DNA of 64,000 bases from G963666535 sp963666535 (GTDB taxonomy: Bacteria; Bacillota; Clostridia; Oscillospirales; Oscillospiraceae). Both the position numbers and the translations under genes were made by a program. The stretch lies in assembly GCA_963666535.1 (NCBI GenBank), contig OY762913.1, forward strand, positions 2,232,001 to 2,296,000. Direction: 5' to 3'. The notes under the pieces were generated by a model, which was not told where the DNA came from, searched no databases, and worked only from the letters and a program-made list of their open reading frames with translations. Positions 32,243 to 41,586 of the stretch are shown one piece after another (the first letter of the stretch is position 1; each line of letters starts with the position of its first letter).

Positions 32243-34858
32243 TTAAAAACAATTTTCCCCTATTGTTACAAGTAGATACCCCTGACCGCAGTTATCTCCA
32301 CAGAGATCCATTTCAGAAAACCACTTTTCCAATGTTTTCCGAAGATAATGATCCTTCGGCAGAAAGTTCACCGCATTCTTTTCGCCAATGGTGTATTCAT
32401 CAGTCACATTGTAACCCGCCTGCTCAAAATCCCTGATCATGGAATACTGTGGTATTTCCCTGCCGTACATCCATGTACCGTTTCTCTCCTTAAGTCCTTT
32501 CCCCATGCGGTATCCCAAAGATGCCGCATTTGGTATCAGCGATATCATTTTCTTGCAGCATGGCCTCCATAGTTTGAGCATTTCAATGCGTTCTTCTCTG
32601 TCAAAATGCTCAAGCAAGCCCGCTTGAAATGCTATATCAAATTCGCGCGCTTCAAACGGGAGCACAGTTCTGGCATCGGCTTTTACCAGTCTAACGGCAC
32701 AGTCGAACTTCTCACATAAAGCCCTGGTCATGATAAGGCTCGTATCCTGAAAATCAAGCGCTGTACATATCCTTCCGTTTTTGGAAAGATAAGCAGTCGT
32801 AGCTCCGCTTCCGCAGCCAATTTCCAGTATTTTGTCGTTCGTTTGACTGAGCTTAAGCATCTCTTCGCTCTGGGCACTGAGGTTTCCGCTTCGTATATTT
32901 ACATAAATGTTGTCGACGTTTGAATGATCATAGAGCTTTCCCCACTCAATATTAGAAAGAATCGTATTTGTTTTTTTGACTTCAACGGATTGATACTTTG
33001 CTTTCATGACTTCGCTTATATCTTCCTTTACTTTCTTCCATCGGTTCAGATAGGTATGCTCTCTGAGAAATCTGACGTAAGCGTTTTTTCGTATTTCTTC
33101 GCGTTCATCCTCATGCTCAAGATAGTACTCTATGATGCCGGGAATTTCACTGTCATCCTTGTAGCATAAAATTTCTTTTCCGATCTCGAAATAGTCGCTG
33201 AGTTCCTCCGTATAACTGGTTATAACAACCTGATTGCATGCCATGGCTTCAAAAAGTCCTACTTTTACGTTGTTGTAGCCCGCAACCGTTTTTGCAAACG
33301 ACAGGTACATGAGTCCACTGTTGATTGCCTTTGTATGCTCAATACCATTTACAACGCCAAGGCCCGAATCCCATCCGGCGCCATAGGTTCCAACCTTGAA
33401 TCTTTTGCTAAGCTCTCGTATCACAAGAAGCCTGTCTTCGCGAGCATGCCCCACGACAACCAAATCGTATTTTTTCTCGATATCGGGCATATAGAAATGT
33501 TGCTCCTCTGAAGCTGCAAACGGCAATATGCGTATGTTTATCTTGTCCCTGTCATATTGATTAAACAGTGAATACCTTGAGTTTGTATAGAATAGGTCAA
33601 ATTTATTTGCGTAAAATGCTCCGTTATATGGATATACGTCCGGGTCGGACAGTTCAACCCCTACGCTTACGATTCCCATTTCCGAAAGCACTTTGAAGCC
33701 GCTGTCTTCGAGAACCAGTCCGCCTGAATTTAAAACCACGGCATCCGGCTTAAGCGCTGCAACATCCTTTTTTACCAGTTCAGAGTCAAGGATGCAAATA
33801 TGCCCATTTGGCGTTTTGATATCAGTCTTGATCCTGCGATCGGGGGTTTTTGAATAAGCGTTTAAATCTATCTCGCATGAATCGCATAGGTTGGATAGAG
33901 CGGTCACCATAACCTTCACTACATCGTTGTTGCCCATCCAGTATGACCCGTAATGCAGAATACGGATCGGGTTGAGTGCTTTGTCCACTGCGGCTTTGGC
34001 ATAAGAAACCTGCTTTTCCAGCGTGACAATCGCTTTTTCCCTGTATTCAAGCTGCTTCTTTCGTATGCTTTCGCTTTCGCACCTAGCCCTGCGGATGAGA
34101 TTCTTCAGTTTTCCCGTTTCATTTATCTTGATGCAGTATTCCTCAAGGCCGCAGTCTTTCATAAGCGTTCGAATCTTCGGACAGAGGTCGATTGCAATAC
34201 ACGGCAGTCCTTTATGTATTGCCGCAACAATGCCGTGGTATCTTCCCGAAATCACAAATCCGCAGCCACCGATCCTGTTTTCAATATCGTCGCCGGTTGT
34301 TTGAAAATCATCAGCCGTTATATTTTCAAACTCCTCGGTTATGATGCGATTATATTCATCGAGATTATCCTCATAGCAGATATACTCAGGAAACTTTTCA
34401 TGCCGCAAAAGGACATTGCATTCACGCCACACGAAAAATAATCTTCTCATATCAAGACGATTGCGGTCTGTAAACCTCAGCGGGGCGGCAAAAGTTAGAT
34501 CATATGACCTTTCGATATTGCTTATCTTCATGCAGTCAAGCGAATACTGATCACGAACAAAAAAGAACTCCGCATTTCTGCTGAGTTGATTTGCTTGATC
34601 AGTTTTGTGGGGAAATTCTGCCCCAAGACCGAGCATTCCGTAAGGTGTTTTCTGCGAATAATTGATCCACGGCCATATTGCATCATATATGAACAGACCA
34701 CCGCCGCCGCAGATCACAAAATCATAATTTGAGAAGTCCCCAACCCTTGTATCAACAAACTCGGCCTGCGGAAACAACCCAGCAATCGTCCGTTTTATCC
34801 AATTGTCGCCCAGATTATTCCCTTGCCACCAGCCCCATACTGCCAACCGTTTATTCAT
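32243..34858 (-). CDS. Three-domain fusion: polysaccharide pyruvyltransferase-like, CgeB-like glycosyltransferase, SAM methyltransferase
   Basis: A protein of about 871 residues. The first ~280 residues (KRLAVWGWWQGNNLGDNW, FVICGGGGLFIYD, FVISGRYHGIVAA) match polysaccharide pyruvyltransferases. The middle (about 300-640) resembles CgeB/spore-maturation glycosyltransferases (YDLVVVGHAREDRLLV, KVGLFEAMACNQVVITSY). The last ~230 residues are a class I methyltransferase with ILEIGCGSGATTAYL and FDIAFQAGLLEHFD. Joining the three in one chain is unusual. The domains would add an acidic ketal, a sugar and a methyl group to one glycan. The ATG at 34858 is chosen because GGTGAT lies upstream. Confidence 0.8.
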   Translation of the reverse strand: MNKRLAVWGWWQGNNLGDNWIKRTIAGLFPQAEFVDTRVGDFSNYDFVICGGGGLFIYDAIWPWINYSQKTPYGMLGLGAEFPHKTDQANQLSRNAEFFFVRDQYSLDCMKISNIERSYDLTFAAPLRFTDRNRLDMRRLFFVWRECNVLLRHEKFPEYICYEDNLDEYNRIITEEFENITADDFQTTGDDIENRIGGCGFVISGRYHGIVAAIHKGLPCIAIDLCPKIRTLMKDCGLEEYCIKINETGKLKNLIRRARCESESIRKKQLEYREKAIVTLEKQVSYAKAAVDKALNPIRILHYGSYWMGNNDVVKVMVTALSNLCDSCEIDLNAYSKTPDRRIKTDIKTPNGHICILDSELVKKDVAALKPDAVVLNSGGLVLEDSGFKVLSEMGIVSVGVELSDPDVYPYNGAFYANKFDLFYTNSRYSLFNQYDRDKINIRILPFAASEEQHFYMPDIEKKYDLVVVGHAREDRLLVIRELSKRFKVGTYGAGWDSGLGVVNGIEHTKAINSGLMYLSFAKTVAGYNNVKVGLFEAMACNQVVITSYTEELSDYFEIGKEILCYKDDSEIPGIIEYYLEHEDEREEIRKNAYVRFLREHTYLNRWKKVKEDISEVMKAKYQSVEVKKTNTILSNIEWGKLYDHSNVDNIYVNIRSGNLSAQSEEMLKLSQTNDKILEIGCGSGATTAYLSKNGRICTALDFQDTSLIMTRALCEKFDCAVRLVKADARTVLPFEAREFDIAFQAGLLEHFDREERIEMLKLWRPCCKKMISLIPNAASLGYRMGKGLKERNGTWMYGREIPQYSMIRDFEQAGYNVTDEYTIGEKNAVNFLPKDHYLRKTLEKWFSEMDLCGDNCGQGYLLVTIGENCF

Positions 34859-35544
34859 TAAATTATCACCCATAAACAGTGTATGCCATTACAGTGAAAA
34901 GGTGATTTTTACCATATGGTTAATGGAATAAGCGTCTTTAATCTGTCCGTTTCCGAATTTGTACATTCCAACCACTCCAAGTGCAAGGCTTTTTGCCGTT
35001 TTTCGCAATTTTCCTTGCACTTATTATACTGCAATTCGTCTTGAATGTCTTGATATATATGGATTGGGGGGGTATTCAGTATGCATTAATGTAATGCTTC
35101 CTATCCCGGCAAACTCTAGCGCTTTAGTATCCTATCCTTCCGTTCAGGGATCCCTCTATAATTCGTTCCTTTTCTTCTGCTGGTGATATCCCTTTCTGTG
35201 GAACAATTCAACCCCCAGTGTAAACAGTTTTCTTTTTCACTGTCTACTCTGGGGGTATCATATCAGAAACTTGCGTGGGCTCAATAGTTGATACAGCCCT
35301 GTTGCATGCAATGGGCCAGTGCTTCGCGTAACATGGGGTATAAGATCCGTTTCTTCACAGAATGGTTAAAAATCATGAAATGATAACCTATTACGGGCAG
35401 AAACTGCCTGCCGTACAGAAAAATTCGAACTATTCTCCAATGCCTTTTGGCCGGAACGCACTGTGCAGAGGGCTACCCGGTTTCGTCGGGCCGGGCGCTC
35501 TCTCCGACCGCACTGCATGGTCTAGGCTACGTCCACCAAGACAG
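34859..35544. other. Gene-free gap with hairpin and repeated element
   Basis: No gene is seen. A 10-base-pair hairpin (AAGTGCAAGG/CCTTGCACTT, about 34979-35027) with a T-rich loop lies near 35.0 kb, and the 154-base repeated element described separately covers 35105-35257. Confidence 0.4.
35105..35257 (-). repeat. Dispersed ~154-bp element, copy 1
   Basis: It begins CCCGGCAA, contains GCGC and AATTCGT at matching offsets, and ends in a hairpin formed by ACCCCCAG and CTGGGGGT around an ACAGT/CACTG inner pair. A copy of nearly the same length lies at 45118-45271 with about 60 percent identity by eye, and much higher at the ends and hairpin. Function unknown. Confidence 0.5.
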
Positions 35545-37503
35545 TTAAATATCCATAGCGGCGTAGTGTCCGCCCTGAACGGCACTGCGGATCAGACCAG
35601 GTTTTACGCAATCGCCCACACGCCAGGTGAGAGGATCACAGTCCACAAGAGCAAGGCTCTCAGCTTCACGCGGTTTGAGACCTGCGGCGACAAATACGGT
35701 ATCTGCTTCCAGAACGATTTTCTTGCCGTCCGCCATTTCAGCGACTACTCCCTGATCCGTAATTTCTGTTACCGTTGTATTCACCAATGATTTGACTCCC
35801 TTGTTCAGTTCCAGAGTAAGTCCCACTTTATAGAAGCGCTCGGCATCCGGCGCCAGTTCGCTCGCCATCTGAACGATGGTAACATCCTTACCCTGCCGGT
35901 TAAAATGAACGGCTGTGTCACAGCCCACAAGGCCCCCGCCAACGATCACAACTTTATTGCCAACCTTTAGCTCATCTGTTTTGAGATCCGATGGGAACAG
36001 AACATTTCCCTTATTCATGCCGGGAATATTCGGCACGATGTAATCCGCTCCGATGGCGCAGATAAAGTCATCGGGATTAACCGCGCGGATCAACTCCGGC
36101 GTCACTCGGGTACTAAGACGGATTTCAACATTGGGTAATTTCTTAATCTGGCGGATCAGCCACTGCGAATAGTCATAGAACTTATCCTTAAAATCAATAT
36201 GTTTTTCACAGAGGATCTGACCGCCCAGCACATCGGAAGCTTCACATAGAATTACTTCGTGCCCCCGCTTTCCGGCCGTCAGCGCCGCATTCATACCGCC
36301 GGGTCCGCCGCCTGCAATCAGCACCTTTTTTGGTACCGTCGGCAAAGGACCGGAAAGAGCTTTGATCTCTTCCCCAATATCCATATTCAAGGCGCACCAG
36401 TTGGCGCGGGTCGTCCCGACAACGTTCAAACAGGACAGGCAGCGGATACAATGCCGAATGTCCTCTTCTCTGCCTTCCTTAACCTTTTTGGGCCATTCAG
36501 GATCACAGATGATCGCACGGCCCAGGCAAACCACATCCGCCTTACCGGAGGCAAGAATTTCTTCGGCCATAGCGGGATCGTTGATCGCACCAACACAAGC
36601 GATCGGAACCTTTGTGACATGTTTTTTTATCTCAGCCGCAAATTTGACATTCACGCCATGAGGCAGGAAATTTAGAGGATGCGTACGTCCGATGTGTTCC
36701 AGTATCTCGTGGTTGCCCGCGGAGACATGAATCATATCCACGTAATCCTGAAGGACTTCCGCAATTCTACACCCTTCTTCAATGCCGTATCCGCCTTCAA
36801 ACAGTTCATCCCCGCTCATGCGGAAGTCAATGGGTGTGCCTTTGGGCAGCGTTTCACGCATCGCCTGGATAATCATAATTGGGAAACGGCAACGGTTTTC
36901 TGTGGAACCGCCATATTGATCCGTTCTGGTATTGGTTGCAGGGGAAAGAAATTGGTTGATCATCCAGCCGTGTCCGCCATGAAGAATGAACATTTCAAAC
37001 CCGCACATACATGCCCTTGCAGCGACATCCGCAAATGCCTGGGCTGTCTCATGCATCATGTCTTCGTCCATTGCTTTGACGACAATGCCGTTTTCCATGA
37101 CGGCATCAACAGGCCCGTAAGAATGGGTCCCTGTCGCGTTTGGATTTCCCAGGCAGGGAACACCACCCCATATACCGCCGTGTGACAACTCCATGGCGGG
37201 AATACAATCATGGCGTTTAATGGCGCGTGCAGTGCGCGCGAACGACGGAGCAACATTGGGATCATCGCCATGAACCTGGAAGCTGTGCGCTTGTCCTCGC
37301 TTGGTATCAACGATCACGTCGCCTATGGTAATATTCGCAGCACCACCTTTGGCACGCAGTTCATAGAAAGCAGTATTATTCGGGCTCAAGAAATTTTCGG
37401 ATGAATGGTTCTGGGGAGACATCGGCGGGGTCATAATGCGGTTTTTCAAGACAACATTGCCGACTTTCAACGGCTGGAACAGATGGGGATACTTACAGTT
37501 CAT
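35545..37503 (-). CDS. NADH:flavin oxidoreductase of the 2,4-dienoyl-CoA reductase/BaiCD family
   Basis: A 652-residue three-cofactor reductase. An N-terminal old-yellow-enzyme TIM barrel for FMN (MELSHGGIWGG; HGGHGWMINQFLSP) is followed by a 4Fe-4S site at about residues 345-370 (CIRCLSCLNVVG, then WCALN). The C-terminal FAD/NAD-binding half has VLIAGGGPGGMNAAL and KVVIVGGGLVGCDTAV. Such enzymes reduce activated C=C bonds of unsaturated acids, steroids or aromatic derivatives in anaerobes. AGGAGG lies before the ATG. It is divergent from an SLC13-type permease that could import its substrate. The substrate cannot be read from the sequence. Confidence 0.9.
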   Translation of the reverse strand: MNCKYPHLFQPLKVGNVVLKNRIMTPPMSPQNHSSENFLSPNNTAFYELRAKGGAANITIGDVIVDTKRGQAHSFQVHGDDPNVAPSFARTARAIKRHDCIPAMELSHGGIWGGVPCLGNPNATGTHSYGPVDAVMENGIVVKAMDEDMMHETAQAFADVAARACMCGFEMFILHGGHGWMINQFLSPATNTRTDQYGGSTENRCRFPIMIIQAMRETLPKGTPIDFRMSGDELFEGGYGIEEGCRIAEVLQDYVDMIHVSAGNHEILEHIGRTHPLNFLPHGVNVKFAAEIKKHVTKVPIACVGAINDPAMAEEILASGKADVVCLGRAIICDPEWPKKVKEGREEDIRHCIRCLSCLNVVGTTRANWCALNMDIGEEIKALSGPLPTVPKKVLIAGGGPGGMNAALTAGKRGHEVILCEASDVLGGQILCEKHIDFKDKFYDYSQWLIRQIKKLPNVEIRLSTRVTPELIRAVNPDDFICAIGADYIVPNIPGMNKGNVLFPSDLKTDELKVGNKVVIVGGGLVGCDTAVHFNRQGKDVTIVQMASELAPDAERFYKVGLTLELNKGVKSLVNTTVTEITDQGVVAEMADGKKIVLEADTVFVAAGLKPREAESLALVDCDPLTWRVGDCVKPGLIRSAVQGGHYAAMDI

Positions 37504-37651
37504 TAAGAGGCCTCCTGTTATAAATTTTTGCTGTTTGGAAATTTTTGAGCCTATGCCCGCATTCCCAATGGATTTTGCTTAACGGTATCTTATCACACAA
37601 ACCGCTCAAATCATCATCACATTTTGTTCGAAATCATCAAAAAATGTAGCT

Positions 37652-37679
37652 TTGTTACCTTCTTCTTGTGAATTATAAT
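37652..37679 (+). promoter_or_regulatory. Promoter of the SLC13-type permease gene
   Basis: TTGTTA (37652-37657), a 16-base spacer and TATAAT (37674-37679). An inverted repeat GTTGAT...ATCAAC lies just downstream at about 37698-37717 and could be an operator. No gene is seen in the 37504-37863 gap. Confidence 0.6.
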
Positions 37680-37863
37680 AATGGCAATTGTGACGTTGAT
37701 GTTCTTGTATCAACATCACAGAAAGGCGTAAGGATCATATGCGGGAGGTGGAAATGGCAGAGAGCAAGCGAGAAAGGAGGCGAAACAAAGGGACAGGCCA
37801 GACAATTTCGGAAATACTTGTTTATCAACATGATTCCCATACGAAATTGAGAGAGGTGTTTGT

Positions 37864-39393
37864 ATGTTAAAAAAGATGTCTATGATCAAAAGTAAAGAGG
37901 AAGCTCTTATCAAACCAAAAATGAATAAGTTCAAGCTCTTTATGACAATTATTGGAATTTTATTCATGATTCTGTTCCGTTTTATTCCATCATATAGTAC
38001 AATCACCAGCGTTGGCTGGGCTATTATTGGCGACTTCGTCGGCTGCGTCATTCTGTGGACCTTTGTAGATCTGGTATGGCCTTTTTTCCTTGTGCTTGTT
38101 GTTTTTGGCTTTGATGCGTTGACCATTTATCCTGCGTCTACTCAAGGTGCCGGAATTTATGAAGCAGGGATGCAGTCGATCGGCAACTTTATCCCGGTGT
38201 TTATTATCGGCTGTTTGATTTTCTGCGTTCTTCTGGAAGACACCGGTATCATGAAGAGAATCGCCTATTTCTTCATTTCCAGAAAGTTTGCCCAGAAGAG
38301 CGGCTGGTCGTTCAGTATCATGCTGTTGGCATCTTCTCTGTTTGTTGTCCTCTTTCTCGACGTTACGCCTGTTCAGATTTTCTTCTTTACTCTATGCGAA
38401 GAAATCTTTCTTGCATTCGGTTTTAAGAAGGGCGATGCATGGCCGAAATTCATTGTCACTTCTATGTCCTATATTCTTACCATCGGTTTCGTCATGACGC
38501 CCATCTGCCATGCAATGGCCCTTCTGTGGATGGGTATTTACGCTGGCTTATCCGGCAACTCTGCAAGTATCCTGCAATTTACAATGATGGCATTCCCCTT
38601 TGGCCTCATCTTAATTGGCATACTTCTTCTGTATTTCCGTTTTATTGTCAAACCGGATATGTCTCATTTTAAAGATGTCAACTTCAATGTTCTCGATTCT
38701 ATGGATCCTGGTCCTTGGAGTAAACGTGAACTCATTGTTACGATTATTCTGATCCTGACCGTTCTTGGGTGGCTGGTCCCCGGTGTCCTTGATATGGTTG
38801 CTCCAAATTTGGGAATCACAGTATTTATGGATAATCTGACTCACATTGGAGTTCTGTTTATTTCTATTAGCGCGATGTGCATTATTAACGTTGACGGAGA
38901 GCCAATCTGCGATCTCGAAAAGATTTTCCCGCGCGTACAGTGGGGCACCGTTTTTCTGCTTGCATCGTTCTCCTTGATTGCAAATGCAATTTCGCAAGAT
39001 GCCTGCGGTATCGGTGCATTCTTGTCTAATGTATTTACCCCGTTCGTACAAAACCTAGGACCTTGGGCGTTTACCGCCGCCATCGGAATCATCTGCGTTT
39101 TGTTGACCAGCATTATGAACCAAGTTCCCGTTGGTGTTATTTTTATGACGGTCGCTATTCCAATTTGCATCAACAGCGGATTCAATCCTCTGATTATGGC
39201 CGTTACCATTTGCCTTGCTTCCTCTATGGCATTCACAATTCCCCCCGCTTGCCTCACGATCAGCATTTGCTATGCCAACCCATGGAGCAAGGGAAATTAT
39301 ATTCTGAAACATGGTCTTGTCCTAATGATTATTTCCATGCTCATGATCACGGCCGTGGCATATCCTTTGGGTGCTGCTTTGTTCGGTGTGTAA
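37864..39393 (+). CDS. SLC13/DASS-type anion permease
   Basis: A 509-residue membrane protein with about 12-14 hydrophobic segments in two related halves, typical of the SLC13/ArsB-NhaD superfamily. It resembles the permease encoded at 60999-62486: both have the N-terminal FRFIPS segment, a GWxxxG/GxxW region and a C-terminal AxxGxxIPPACL or PCASP hairpin-like loop. GAGAGGTG precedes the ATG. Expression is divergent from the flavin reductase gene, suggesting uptake of an organic anion used by that pathway. Confidence 0.8.
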   Translation: MLKKMSMIKSKEEALIKPKMNKFKLFMTIIGILFMILFRFIPSYSTITSVGWAIIGDFVGCVILWTFVDLVWPFFLVLVVFGFDALTIYPASTQGAGIYEAGMQSIGNFIPVFIIGCLIFCVLLEDTGIMKRIAYFFISRKFAQKSGWSFSIMLLASSLFVVLFLDVTPVQIFFFTLCEEIFLAFGFKKGDAWPKFIVTSMSYILTIGFVMTPICHAMALLWMGIYAGLSGNSASILQFTMMAFPFGLILIGILLLYFRFIVKPDMSHFKDVNFNVLDSMDPGPWSKRELIVTIILILTVLGWLVPGVLDMVAPNLGITVFMDNLTHIGVLFISISAMCIINVDGEPICDLEKIFPRVQWGTVFLLASFSLIANAISQDACGIGAFLSNVFTPFVQNLGPWAFTAAIGIICVLLTSIMNQVPVGVIFMTVAIPICINSGFNPLIMAVTICLASSMAFTIPPACLTISICYANPWSKGNYILKHGLVLMIISMLMITAVAYPLGAALFGV

Positions 39394-39622
39394 ATCGCTT
39401 ACATAAAATTCTGTTCTTTCCCTTTCAACTATATAAAGCGGAACCGCCGTAGTAGGACCGCTCCTTACCTGCAGGCAAACGAAAAAGCGGTTTAAGGAGT
39501 AAAAACCGGACGCACGAAGGGCCCAAACCTTTCCTCTATTTAGGGTATCCAACCGCCCAGAAACCTTACGAGTCCACTTCTTGCTGCAGCGGCCGTTCTC
39601 AACTTTTGCAAACGTCCTTTGT

Positions 39623-39671
39623 GGGGATTGTTCAGGATAGGCATCACGGTTATCCTGAACAGTCCCCTTTT
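39623..39671 (+). terminator. Terminator
   Basis: A stem of about 17 base pairs (GGGGATTGTTCAGGATA, with one mismatch to the other arm) and an 11-base loop, followed by TTTT on the plus strand. It lies about 230 bases after the permease stop. Confidence 0.75.
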
Positions 39672-39813
39672 ACGCGTAGCAAAAACATAACATAATCGAT
39701 CCGAATCGAAAGACTGCCCCCTAGCGCCACTCCGTCGGCATGGTCCTTAGTCGACACCTCCCCTTTACCGGACGGGGTGCCTATAATTTATGTTTCCCCG
39801 CCAAATCAAAACA

Positions 39814-39860
39814 CCGGAGGGCCCGTCACATCTGCTCTACACAGGTGTCGGACCCTCCGG
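39814..39860 (-). terminator. Terminator of the truncated glycyl-radical gene
   Basis: CCGGAGGG pairs with CCCTCCGG, with additional GTCAC/GTGTC pairing inside. On the minus strand it is followed by TGTTTTGATTT, 30 bases after the stop codon of the gene at 39891. Confidence 0.7.
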
Positions 39861-39890
39861 ATCTAATTATCTCCCAATAGGTTGGATATA

Positions 39891-40793
39891 TCAGTCAAAG
39901 GAAAGGAAAGTTCTTCCAATAATATCGTCCTGTAACTCACGATTTAGTTCCACAAAGTATGCACTGTACCCGGCAACACAGACCAGAAGATCACGGTAGT
40001 TGTCAGGGTCTTTCTGTGCCGCTTTCAGCGTTTCCTGGCTGGTCACGGAGAACTGACTGTGCATCCCTTTTCGATGCACATATTCATCCATAAGCGCAAT
40101 GAAATTGTCACGTCCGTTTTCGCCGGTCAGCGCGGAGGGAGAAAACTTCCAGTTGAGCAAAGTACCGTTCGTTGCCCTTGCATGGTCTAACTTGGTGACC
40201 GATTTGCAGATGGCGGTGGGGCCCTTGATATCATGAGAGCAGCAGTGCGTGTGTACAGCACCCATGCAGTCGGAAACCGGTTCAAAGGCCGTAAGGCCTT
40301 CCACTGAAGCCCATTGTTTGGCCCCATGTGCCACGTTGACCGTTACGGAATATGCGCCGGGCTGAAAGAAACCGCCGTGTGCGGTAGGTCTGTGCTCAAT
40401 GTACTTGCAGTACGTGTCGACTCCGAACTTGGTAAGTTCATCGGCATAATCGTCATCATTACCATAATGATGAACACGGTCGCTGTTCACAAAAGCATAC
40501 AGTTCTTCATGTCCTACCCAGTTATCTTCAACTGCATCAAGAAGCTCTCTTCCAGTCACTTTCTTCTCTTCAAACACGAGCTGTTTGATGGTGGAAAGGC
40601 CATCTCCGACTGTGCCGATTCCAATGCCCTGCGGTCCGATAAAGTTGTATTTTGTACCGCCTGCCGTTACGTCAAGGCCTTTTTCAATGCAGCCATCCAT
40701 GACCGTGGATAAGTAAGGTAGAGGACGACAGGCCTGGTGCGCAAGGCTTACTGCATTAAGCAAGGCAACCATCCTGTCGCACCAATATTGCAT
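39891..40793 (-). pseudogene. Truncated glycyl-radical enzyme (C-terminal ~300 residues only)
   Basis: It encodes the C-terminal third of a pyruvate-formate-lyase-like/dehydratase-like glycyl-radical enzyme, ending in the radical loop VCVAGYSAYFVELN and LQDDIIGRT. A full enzyme is about 800 residues; the active-site Cys region is missing. In-frame similarity begins about seven codons upstream of the ATG at 40793, just after a stop codon, so the gene is a 5'-deleted remnant. The glycine loop could in principle still be activated, as in small spare-part proteins such as GrcA, but those are much shorter. The intact paralogue lies 800 bases upstream. Confidence 0.75.
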
Positions 40794-41586
40794 CTGCTTA
40801 GGGTAATTTGGATTTTAAACGCCTGTGGTAGGGTACTGCCATAGTTAATAGCAACGACTGCGTAGCCAGGGAACGGCTCGACCGAAGTCAAATCCATGCG
40901 ATAGCTTGCAGTATAATTGCCTAATGTTATCAAAATATTATGGATGGCGCGGTGGTTTGGTAGGGGGAAAGATACCGGTTGACAACTTGCGTATATGCGT
41001 TTCAGCGAGGTTTGATGTATGACACGAGGACTGCCCCAAAGCTTGCAGCCTATTCTGAGATTAAAACGCATCTTTCAGATTTATTCTCATCGTTCCTGTC
41101 GTATTTTGTGCTTTTCTTGTGCCAGTTCACACGGTCATTCCAATGCTGTTTCACCGCATTTGGGGCATTTGAACTCTCCAAAGTGTGGTCAAAAACGAAA
41201 AGAAAACCGCTTTATGGTAATAAGGATATAAATCCAGATCCAATAACCATACGGCTGACCGGCAGAGCGCAAAAGAAAAAGTGGGTGCAACGCATGACGT
41301 GTTGCACCCACTTTTTTGCTCAAAACTCAAAAACTCACTTCCAGCGTTTTTGAGCGCCAACGATGTTCAGTTCGCTTCAGGGGCTTCAAATCGCTCTAGG
41401 AACATCTGATTTAATTGTTGCCTTACAAATTCCTTGACGTGAAAATGTGTCCTCTAAAGAAACCTCATTTTCGTGGAAAATGCGAGCGAGTTTTATGTCT
41501 GCCTAGCAAACACTTCAGATGGCAGAATTTCTATGGCCGGTTAAAAGGGATAGCCACATTTCATTTTGCTGAAAAGCCTGAAGAAC
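40794..41586. other. Degenerate region between the two glycyl-radical genes
   Basis: No intact gene. Minus-strand frames around 41190-41050 show a zinc-ribbon start (FKCPKCGETAL) and, after a frameshift, HWNDRVNWHKKSTKYDR. This looks like a decayed DNA-binding or transposase protein. A strong terminator lies at 41276-41316. Confidence 0.35.
41276..41316. terminator. Bidirectional terminator
   Basis: A perfect 16-base-pair stem (AAAAAGTGGGTGCAAC and complement) with a 9-base loop. Poly-T follows on the plus strand, and a T-rich run follows on the minus strand. Confidence 0.85.

Larger units (their letters stand above)
39394..39890. other. Gene-free gap with two terminators
   Basis: The stretch between the permease gene and the truncated glycyl-radical gene holds only the two terminator hairpins listed next; no coding region is supported. 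Confidence 0.5.

Noticed and set aside
40979..41353. 124-codon plus-strand frame between the two glycyl-radical genes
   Set aside because: It runs through a terminator hairpin and antisense to a frameshifted zinc-ribbon remnant; no start site.
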